Assembly: GCA_001796995.1 (NCBI GenBank)
Contig: MGOB01000024.1
Span: forward strand, 67,979-80,433
Source of the DNA: Chloroflexi bacterium RBG_16_68_14
Lineage (GTDB): Bacteria; Chloroflexota; Dehalococcoidia; DSTF01; RBG-16-68-14
Length of the DNA: 12,455 nucleotides
Direction: 5' to 3'
In this document: positions 1 to 5,009 of the stretch, one piece after another
Numbering within the stretch: position 1 is the first letter of the stretch
Layout of the letters: every line of letters begins with the position of its first letter
Notes under the pieces: generated by a model
Database searches by the model: none
The model's input: only the letters and a program-made list of their open reading frames with translations
Told to the model about the DNA's origin: nothing
Position numbers and translations under genes: made by a program

Positions 1-508
1 AGAGGTCGAGAGCGCGGCCGGCGCCCACGATGCGGGGCAGGAGGAAGGACATCCCGCCCTCCGGCGGCAGGTTGCGCTCCTGGAACACCGTGACGAAGCT
101 GCTGTTCTCGCAGCCGACGCGGATGTCGCAACAGAGGGCGAGGGAGAAGCCGGCCCCGGCGGCCACTCCGTTCACCGCGGCGATCATCGGCTTATCGATG
201 TTGTAGAGAGCCCTACCCTGGCGGCTGACCCAGGAGCCTTCGTCTAAGAGCTCGTTCAGGCTGGGTTCGGGCGCCTCCTCCGCAGGCGGGCGGGCTTGCT
301 TCACGTCGGCGCCCGCGCAGAAGCCGCGACCGGCGCCCGTCCAGATCACCACCCACACCCTGTCGTCCTGCTGGATGCAGTCGCAGAGCTCGAGGATGTC
401 GCGGTGATCCTGCTGGTCGATGGCGTTCAGCCGCTCCGGCTTGTTCAGCGTCACAGTGGCGATGCGCGCTGCCTCATCCACCTCGTAGACCAAGTGTTCG
501 TAAGACAT
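1..508 (-). CDS. Enoyl-CoA hydratase/isomerase (crotonase) family protein, C-terminus cut off
   Basis: The minus-strand frame is open from an ATG at 508-506 to the window edge, giving the first 169 residues; the 3' part lies outside. GGAGG at 519-515 lies 6 bases before the ATG and fixes the start. Crotonase signatures are visible: GAGRGFCAGADVK (oxyanion-hole and CoA region), then KPMIAAVNGVAAGAGFSLAL and CCDIRV, then LPPEGGMSFLLPRIVG. Family members hydrate, isomerise or hydrolyse acyl-CoA thioesters in the cytoplasm. Judged by the motifs, the two Glu residues of classical hydratases (rat Glu144 and Glu164) seem absent: the first site reads GAGFSLAL with Ser, the second SSFVTVFQE with Phe. 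It may therefore be an isomerase or another crotonase activity. It is divergent from ilvE. The family is sure; the reaction is not. Confidence 0.9.
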   Translation of the reverse strand, partial: MSYEHLVYEVDEAARIATVTLNKPERLNAIDQQDHRDILELCDCIQQDDRVWVVIWTGAGRGFCAGADVKQARPPAEEAPEPSLNELLDEGSWVSRQGRALYNIDKPMIAAVNGVAAGAGFSLALCCDIRVGCENSSFVTVFQERNLPPEGGMSFLLPRIVGAGRALDL

Positions 509-558
509 GAGAGACCTCCACCGGCGCCACCCAACTCGCAGGGCGTCCTGCGGCTCTC

Positions 559-567
559 AGTGTACCA
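559..567 (-). promoter_or_regulatory. Candidate extended -10 promoter for the crotonase gene
   Basis: Read on the minus strand this is TGGTACACT, an extended -10 (TG-N-TACACT), about 50 bases before the ATG. A TTGACA-like hexamer (578-573) is only 8 bases away, too close to serve as its -35 box. Weak but plausible. Confidence 0.35.
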
Positions 568-600
568 CCGGCTGTCAAGGGCCATCCCGGCCGCCTCCCA

Positions 601-629
601 TTGGCGTGGCTCCCGCTTCCTGGTATACT
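601..629 (+). promoter_or_regulatory. Sigma-70-type promoter of ilvE
   Basis: TTGGCG (601-606), a 17-base spacer, then TATACT (624-629), preceded by TGG so the -10 is also extended. Transcription would begin near 636, about 37 bases before the ilvE ATG. Confidence 0.75.
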
Positions 630-637
630 GGCACCCA

Positions 638-653
638 CCCCGACGCGTCGGGG
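638..653. repeat. 16-bp perfect palindrome in the ilvE 5' leader
   Basis: CCCCGACGCGTCGGGG, of the form CCCCGAC-N2-GTCGGGG. It starts about where transcription should begin, so it could be an operator overlapping +1 or an RNA hairpin just before the ribosome binding site (GAAAGGAG, 656-663). The same form recurs at 3839-3854 and 11841-11856. Confidence 0.6.
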
Positions 654-672
654 TCGAAAGGAGCCTGAGCGG

Positions 673-1638
673 ATGGCCACACCGACCGCCTACTTCCAGC
701 GGCGCTTCGTCCCCCTGGAGGACGCCAAGATCGGCATCATGACTCACGCCTTCCTCTACGGGACGGCCTGCTTCGAGGGCATCCGGGGCAACTGGAACGA
801 GGACGACGGCTGCATCTGCCTGTTCCGCATGCCGGAGCACTACCAGCGGCTGCGCATGAGCTGCCGCATCCTCCGCATCGATCTCCCCTACACCGAGGAC
901 GAGCTGTGTGACCTCACCAGGGAGCTGGTCGCCCGCTCCGGCTACGCCGAGGACGTCTACGTCCGGCCCATCGCCTACAAGAGCGCGGAGGTCATCGGCC
1001 CGCGCATGCACGACGTCCAGGACGACTTCCTGATCTTCGTCATGCCCTTCGGCCCCTACCTGGACGCCGACGCGGGCATCCGCTGCATGACCTCCACCTG
1101 GAGGCGGGTGGACGACCTGGGCATCCCCGCCCGGGCCAAGGTGAACGGCCTCTACGTCAACTCCGCCCTGGCCAAGACCGAGGCCCAGGAGAACGGCTTC
1201 GACGAGGCGATCATGCTGGACGAGCGCGGCCACGTCTCCGAGGGCAGCGGCGAGAACATCTTCATCGTGCGCAGAGGGGCCCTGATTACGCCATCCCCTT
1301 CCGACAACATTCTGGAGGGGATCACCCGCGACAGCGTGATCACGCTGGCCCGCGACGAGCTGGGCATCGAGACCATCGAGCGCCCCATCGACCGCAGCGA
1401 GCTCTACGTGGCGGACGAGTGCTTCATGACCGGCACGGCCGCCCACGTGACGGCGGTGGTGGAGGTGGACCGCCGCCCGGTAGGGGACGGCGCCACCGGC
1501 GAGATCACGCGCCGCCTCCAGCAGCTCTACTTCGAGGCGATGCGGGGCAAGAACGGCAAGTACGCCCACTGGGTGACGCCGGTCAAGCCCCAGACGGCCG
1601 CCGACCGCCCGGCCGGTCGCCAGGGAGTGCGAGCCTAG
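673..1638 (+). CDS. ilvE: Branched-chain amino acid aminotransferase
   Basis: A 321-residue PLP enzyme of fold type IV that interconverts Leu, Ile and Val with their 2-keto acids, the last step of BCAA synthesis. Visible motifs: YGTACFEGIR near the N-terminus; the predicted PLP lysine Lys156 in RAKVNGLYVNSALAK; DEAIMLDERGHVSEGSGENIF; and GTAAHVTAVVEVDRRPVGDG near the C-terminus. Length and motif order match bacterial IlvE. The start is the ATG at 673 because GAAAGGAG sits 9 bases upstream and the proposed promoter (601-629) would otherwise lie inside the gene; the longer frame from 601 is rejected. The next gene begins one base after the stop codon, so the two are probably cotranscribed. D-amino acid aminotransferases share the fold, but the ilv/leu setting supports IlvE. 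Confidence 0.95.
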   Translation: MATPTAYFQRRFVPLEDAKIGIMTHAFLYGTACFEGIRGNWNEDDGCICLFRMPEHYQRLRMSCRILRIDLPYTEDELCDLTRELVARSGYAEDVYVRPIAYKSAEVIGPRMHDVQDDFLIFVMPFGPYLDADAGIRCMTSTWRRVDDLGIPARAKVNGLYVNSALAKTEAQENGFDEAIMLDERGHVSEGSGENIFIVRRGALITPSPSDNILEGITRDSVITLARDELGIETIERPIDRSELYVADECFMTGTAAHVTAVVEVDRRPVGDGATGEITRRLQQLYFEAMRGKNGKYAHWVTPVKPQTAADRPAGRQGVRA

Positions 1639-1639
1639 C

Positions 1640-2539
1640 GTGATCTCCGAGCTGCGCCCGCCCAGAACCGTCGGCGCGCTCATCGGGGGCGCGCTCACCA
1701 TCTGGTGCTTCGCCTTTACCGGCGCCCTGCTCTGGCGCGGCCTCTCCCAGCCCATCGACCTGCCGGCGGTGGGGGCGTACCTGGCCGCCGCCTTCTTCCT
1801 CGGGCTCGGCTGCCTCTTCGGCTACTGGACCTACGCCTGCCTTAGCCTCCGCTACTACCTGGACCGGAACGGCCTCACCATCCACTGGGGCGACATCCGC
1901 CAGCTCATCCCCATGGACCGCATCGAGCGGCTGGTGCCCGGCCGCGAGCTGCCGCCGCCCAAGGTGAGCGGCGTGAGCTGGCTGGGCCACCACGTCGGGC
2001 ACGGGAAGGTCGGCGAGCTGGGCGACGTGCTCTTCTACGCCACCCATCGCACCCACGAGGAGCTGCTCTACGTGGTCACCCCCATCCAGAGCTACGCCAT
2101 CACCGTCCAGGACGAGGTGCGCTTCGCGGAGGACCTTCAGGGGCACCAGAAGCTGGGCCAACTCGTCTCGCTGCCCCAGGTGGCTGAGCGCATGTCCCTG
2201 GCCGCCCAGCCCTTCTGGCACGACCCGCTGGCCCAGGTGCTGGCGCTGGCCTCCATCCTGGCCACCGCCGTTCTGCTGGGCTATGTCTACCACCAGTACC
2301 CCAGCCTGCCGGAGAGCATCCCCTTCGCCTTCCCCACCCTGGGCGGCATCACCCGCGTCGACGACAAGCGAGAGCTGCTCTCCATCCCCATCACCGGCAT
2401 CGGGCTGCTGGCGGTGAACCTGGTGCTGGGCTTCTTCCTCCACGCCTGGGAGCGGGCGGTGGGCTACCTGCTCTTCCTGGCCGCCATCGGCGCCCAAGCG
2501 ATCCTGCTGGCGGCGGCGATCATTACGATACAGCAGTAG
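1640..2539 (+). CDS. Membrane protein with PH-like and DUF1648-like regions
   Basis: 299 residues, GTG start one base after the ilvE stop. Two hydrophobic helices (about 11-32 and 46-68) lead into a soluble segment (about 70-190) with a beta-rich start (RYYLDRNGLTIHWGDIRQLI, then PMDRIERLVPG), as in bacterial PH-like membrane proteins. Three more helices follow (about 196-216, 249-268, 273-296). Between them YPSLPESIPFAFPTLGG with a downstream DDKRELLSIP resembles the DUF1648 pattern. The function is unknown; such proteins sit in the cytoplasmic membrane. The tight spacing implies translational coupling to ilvE. The last 60 bases of this gene recur at 2638-2697 and, more diverged, at 4148-4200. 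Assignment rests on remembered motif patterns. Confidence 0.8.
   Translation: MISELRPPRTVGALIGGALTIWCFAFTGALLWRGLSQPIDLPAVGAYLAAAFFLGLGCLFGYWTYACLSLRYYLDRNGLTIHWGDIRQLIPMDRIERLVPGRELPPPKVSGVSWLGHHVGHGKVGELGDVLFYATHRTHEELLYVVTPIQSYAITVQDEVRFAEDLQGHQKLGQLVSLPQVAERMSLAAQPFWHDPLAQVLALASILATAVLLGYVYHQYPSLPESIPFAFPTLGGITRVDDKRELLSIPITGIGLLAVNLVLGFFLHAWERAVGYLLFLAAIGAQAILLAAAIITIQQ
2480..2539 (+). repeat. Tail repeat, copy A (native 3' end of the membrane gene)
   Basis: The last 60 bases of the membrane-protein gene, encoding a hydrophobic end with GAQAILLAAAIITIQQ and a TAG stop. It is the intact source copy of the repeat family B (2638-2697) and C (4148-4200). Confidence 0.9.
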
Positions 2540-2573
2540 CGGCACTCAAAGCTCGAGGCTCGAAGTTCGATTA

Positions 2574-2632
2574 CCCTCACCCTGACCTGCCGGTCACCCC
2601 TCTCCCTGAGGGAGAGGGGCCGGGGGTGAGGG
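2574..2632. repeat. Nested palindromic intergenic repeat (CCCTCACCC type)
   Basis: Outer arms CCCTCACCC (2574-2582) and GGGTGAGGG (2624-2632) enclose a strong hairpin: CCCCTCTCCC (2597-2606), loop TGA, GGGAGAGGGG (2610-2619). It lies between tail repeats A and B. This resembles a small dispersed repeat found in many bacterial genomes. It could also act as a terminator after the membrane gene, but no T-tract follows. Confidence 0.75.
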
Positions 2633-2637
2633 CTCTC

Positions 2638-2697
2638 GCCGCCATCGGCGCCCAGGCCATCCTGCTGGCTGCGGCGATCATTACGATACAGCAGTAG
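2638..2697 (+). repeat. Tail repeat, copy B
   Basis: A 60-base copy of the 3' end of the membrane gene, including its TAG stop, with 3 mismatches to copy A. It has no gene body of its own: it lies 98 bases after the native end, directly before the cyclase gene's upstream region. Confidence 0.9.
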
Positions 2698-2749
2698 CCA
2701 CCGCCCCTGCGTCGACGCGGGGAGGAGTGCAGCCGTGTCGGCAGTGGTG

Positions 2750-2755
2750 TAAGAT
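2750..2755 (+). promoter_or_regulatory. Candidate -10 box for the cyclase gene
   Basis: TAAGAT, 9 bases before the ATG at 2765, with no ribosome binding site in between (AGGGCCACC). This fits transcription starting at or near the start codon. No convincing -35 box. Confidence 0.4.
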
Positions 2756-2764
2756 AGGGCCACC

Positions 2765-4102
2765 ATGGAGCCGCGCATCCAATACGCCAAGACCAGCGAC
2801 GGCGTCAGCATCGCCTACTGCAGTCTGGGGGAGGGCCCTCCCCTGGTGGACCTGGAGCTGCAGCCGTTTACCCACATTCAGTTGCACCTTCAGAACGCCA
2901 GCTGGAATGAGGCCCTAGGAGCAAACCGGCGGCGCATCCTGCTCGACGGCAGGGGCACTGGGCTGTCGCAGCGGGAGGTGACCGACTTTTCTCTCGACGC
3001 CCGCGTGCTCGACGTGGAGGCGGTGGTAGACAAACTCGGCATCGAGCGCTTCGCCCTGCTGGGCCTTGTCAGCTCAGGGCATGTGGCCATCGCCTACGCC
3101 GCCCGCCACCCGGAGCGGGTGTCCCACTTGATCCTGTGGGGCTCCTATGCGCGCCGCAGTGACTACGATCAGCTCCCGCGACTCCGAGCGGTAACGGGAC
3201 TCATCGAACAGGACTGGGAGCTGTTCACGGAGACGGTAGCCCACGTCGCGTACGGATGGTCGGAGGAGGAGTCGCGCCGGTTCGCCTCACACATCCGCGA
3301 ATGTATCACGCCCAGAGAAATGAAGGCCTACACGGAGGCCGCCCGCGACATCGACGTGACGCACCTTCTGCCGAAGATCGCGTCGCCTACCCTTGTCCTG
3401 CACGTACAGGAGGCCCCGTTCCCTCCCATCGGCATGGCGCGGGACCTGGCGTCGCGGATACCGGATGCACGCATGGTCGTGCTGGAGGGCACGTGGCTGA
3501 CAGTTCAGGGAGACGCGAGCAAATGGGCGGCGGTCCTCAACGAGTTCCTAGGGAAGCACGAAGCGGCTACGTTGGAACCCGCACCGGACGACATCCACAC
3601 CATCCTCTTCACCGACCTGACCTCCTCCACTGCCCTCACCCAGCGCCTGGGCGACGCAAGGGCGCAGGAGCTCCTCCGCACCCACAACACCATCGTCAGA
3701 GACGCGCTGAGAGAGCACAGCGGCCAGGAGATCAAGCACACCGGCGACGGGATCATGGCATCCTTCCCCTCGGCCTCCAGCGCCCTCCACTGCGCCATCG
3801 CCATCCAGAAGGCGGTCGAAGAACACAGCGTAGGGGCGCCCCGACCTGTCGGGGCGCCCCTACAGATCCACATCGGCCTTAACGCGGGCGAGCCGGTGGC
3901 GGAGGAACAGGACCTCTTCGGCACCGCCGTCCAACTCGCCAGGCGCATCTGCGACAAGGCCGAGGGCGGGGAGATTCTCGCCTCGGACGTCGTGCGCCAG
4001 CTCGTCGCGGGCAAGGGCTTCCTCTTCGCCGACCGGGGCGAGGCGGCGCTGCGCGGCTTCGAGGACCCGGTGCGCCTCTACGAGCTGCGCTGGCGGGCCT
4101 AG
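2765..4102 (+). CDS. Alpha/beta-hydrolase-like domain fused to a class III adenylate/guanylate cyclase
   Basis: 445 residues. Residues 1-265 have an alpha/beta-hydrolase pattern (YDGRGTGLS-like LLDGRGTGLS, then AIAYAARHPERVSHLILWG). The nucleophile elbow reads LLGLVSSGHVA, with Val102 where the Ser of LLGHSMGG would be, and no obvious C-terminal catalytic His, so this half is probably a sensor rather than an enzyme. Residues 278-445 are a class III cyclase domain: metal Asp284 in LFTDLTSST, Lys324 and Asp328 in EIKHTGDG, then IGLNAGEPVAEE and DLFGTAVQLARRI. Lys324 suggests ATP as substrate, giving cAMP; Gln replaces the usual Asn before the Arg. A 12-residue insert at 356-367 is encoded by a palindromic repeat. 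No signal peptide, so cytoplasmic. It is flanked by tail repeats B and C. Confidence 0.88.
   Translation: MEPRIQYAKTSDGVSIAYCSLGEGPPLVDLELQPFTHIQLHLQNASWNEALGANRRRILLDGRGTGLSQREVTDFSLDARVLDVEAVVDKLGIERFALLGLVSSGHVAIAYAARHPERVSHLILWGSYARRSDYDQLPRLRAVTGLIEQDWELFTETVAHVAYGWSEEESRRFASHIRECITPREMKAYTEAARDIDVTHLLPKIASPTLVLHVQEAPFPPIGMARDLASRIPDARMVVLEGTWLTVQGDASKWAAVLNEFLGKHEAATLEPAPDDIHTILFTDLTSSTALTQRLGDARAQELLRTHNTIVRDALREHSGQEIKHTGDGIMASFPSASSALHCAIAIQKAVEEHSVGAPRPVGAPLQIHIGLNAGEPVAEEQDLFGTAVQLARRICDKAEGGEILASDVVRQLVAGKGFLFADRGEAALRGFEDPVRLYELRWRA
3830..3865 (+). repeat. In-frame palindromic repeat inside the cyclase gene
   Basis: 16-base perfect inverted arms, GTAGGGGCGCCCCGAC (3830-3845) and its complement (3848-3863), around CT. 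With the following AG it makes 36 bases = 12 codons, encoding VGAPRPVGAPLQ. It lies between EEHS and IHIGLNAGEP, where related cyclases have a short variable loop, so it looks inserted without breaking the frame. Confidence 0.8.
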
Positions 4103-4107
4103 CACCC

Positions 4108-4116
4108 TGCTACACT
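4108..4116 (+). promoter_or_regulatory. Extended -10 box before the chimeric mini-ORF
   Basis: TGCTACACT, 6 bases before the GTG at 4123. Sequence and spacing are identical to the box before the real reductase gene (4995-5003), so the duplication carried the promoter along with the 5' coding end. Confidence 0.5.
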
Positions 4117-4122
4117 ACCCCC

Positions 4123-4200
4123 GTGACCACCTACGACGCCATCGTCGTCGGCGCCCAGGCCATCCTGCTGGCCGCCGCCATCATTACGCTGCACCAGTAG
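4123..4200 (+). other. Chimeric 25-codon ORF: reductase head joined to membrane-protein tail
   Basis: GTG start and TAG stop, 25 residues. The first 33 bases (4123-4155) are identical to the first 33 bases of the reductase gene (5010-5042), encoding TTYDAIVVGA. The rest (from 4148, where the two parents share TCGGCGCC) is tail repeat C, encoding AQAILLAAAIITLHQ. The frame is kept across the junction, giving a short peptide with one hydrophobic segment. The copied -10 box lies in front. It could be a chance remnant of recombination or a translated small membrane peptide. Its stop is one base from the end of the convergent GNAT gene. Confidence 0.6.
4148..4200 (+). repeat. Tail repeat, copy C
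   Basis: 53 bases matching the end of the membrane gene, with 6 mismatches to copy B and 8 to copy A. Most differences are at third codon positions, and the encoded end changes only from ITIQQ to ITLHQ, so it diverged while coding or came from a paralogue. Confidence 0.8.
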
Positions 4201-4201
4201 C

Positions 4202-4960
4202 CTACGCCCGGAGTTCGTAGGCCGCGTACGGCGCCGGGTCGACGAAGCCGAGCTTCGTCGCCAGTGCGGCCGATATGTCGTTGTGGGCGTCCCAGCACAG
4301 CTCCAGACCGTGGTCGAGGCAGTGCTCAATCATCGCGGCGGCGGTCGCGCTAGCAAGGCCACGCCGCTGGAAGTTGGGGTGCGTTTGGATCTCGAACTCC
4401 AGGCTTCGGCTGCTCAGCGCGAACGACGAGCAGCCCGAGACGAAGCGCCCCTCGTGCTCGACGCCGAAGCCGACCCCGCGCGCGACGAACTCCTCCAGCG
4501 ACGAAAAGTTGTAGACGAGCGAGTCGGCCAGCTCGGCGAAGCGGGCGGCGTCCGCGGCGGTGATGCGTTTCAGGGCAAACCCCTCGGGCAACGCCTCCCT
4601 GAATCCGCGCAGCCGGGCTTGGTCCCAGCGGCCCGGGCTGAAGGCGACGCGCGTGCGTGTCTTGAGGCGAACGCCCCAGACGCGGCGCAACAGCGGGTCC
4701 CAACCCTCGTCCGACGCAACGACGGTCGCACGCGACGGCAGGCTGCGCACCGCTTCCTCTGCGGCCTGGCTATCTGGAGCGCCGGCAAAGAGGTGGAAAT
4801 CGAGGTGGAGGAGCGCAACGAAAGGTCGAGACGGTTCATCGGCCCAGGCGGTGCCCATCGCTCCCTCCAGCGCCGCGTCAACGCAGCCGTGGAGGCCGGG
4901 GAACCTGGCGAAGAGGGGCCGCAGCTTCTTGCGCTCGGCTGGCGGGACTTCGGCGAGCAT
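4202..4960 (-). CDS. GNAT family N-acetyltransferase
   Basis: 252 residues on the minus strand. The C-terminal half has the GNAT core: FVSGCSSFALSSRSLEFEI (strands beta4-5), then the acetyl-CoA pyrophosphate loop QRRGLA (residues 198-203) in THPNFQRRGLASATAAAMIE, then NDISAALATKLGF. The N-terminal ~130 residues form a separate region, giving a length and layout like the larger two-part GNAT proteins (PF12746-like, by memory). The acceptor substrate cannot be told. The ATG at 4960 is chosen because a -10-like TGCTACGAT lies 8 bases upstream, fitting a leaderless mRNA. It is divergent from the reductase gene and convergent with the chimeric mini-ORF, ending one base from it. Copies of the reductase 5' end flank it, suggesting insertion or rearrangement here. 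Confidence 0.88.
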   Translation of the reverse strand: MLAEVPPAERKKLRPLFARFPGLHGCVDAALEGAMGTAWADEPSRPFVALLHLDFHLFAGAPDSQAAEEAVRSLPSRATVVASDEGWDPLLRRVWGVRLKTRTRVAFSPGRWDQARLRGFREALPEGFALKRITAADAARFAELADSLVYNFSSLEEFVARGVGFGVEHEGRFVSGCSSFALSSRSLEFEIQTHPNFQRRGLASATAAAMIEHCLDHGLELCWDAHNDISAALATKLGFVDPAPYAAYELRA

Positions 4961-4968
4961 GTCCGCCT

Positions 4969-4977
4969 ATCGTAGCA
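4969..4977 (-). promoter_or_regulatory. Extended -10 box of the GNAT gene
   Basis: Minus-strand TGCTACGAT, 8 bases before the ATG at 4960. It sits back to back with the reductase promoter (4995-5003) in a 49-base divergent intergenic region. Confidence 0.5.
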
Positions 4978-4994
4978 CACCGGCGTTCGCGCCT

Positions 4995-5003
4995 TGCTAC
5001 ACT
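4995..5003 (+). promoter_or_regulatory. Extended -10 box of the reductase gene
   Basis: TGCTACACT, 6 bases before the GTG at 5010 and no Shine-Dalgarno, so the transcript probably starts at the GTG. Confidence 0.55.
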
Positions 5004-5009
5004 GCTCTC

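Noticed and set aside
573..578. TTGACA on the minus strand as -35 box of the crotonase gene
   Set aside because: Only 8 bases from the TACACT box, too short for a normal sigma-70 spacer.
451..1755. 434-codon minus-strand ORF across ilvE
   Set aside because: Antisense shadow in GC-rich DNA: low-complexity Val/Gly/Ala/Asp/His-rich translation with no motifs, while the plus strand encodes a full IlvE.
2638..4200. Tail repeats B and C as attL/attR of an integrated element
   Set aside because: No integrase lies between them, copies differ by 6 of 53 bases, and copy C is fused to a reductase head, which site-specific integration does not explain.
4560..5009. 150-codon N-terminal extension of the reductase
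   Set aside because: It overlaps the opposing GNAT gene and puts the FAD-binding motif far from the N-terminus; the GTG at 5010 has a promoter box at leaderless spacing.
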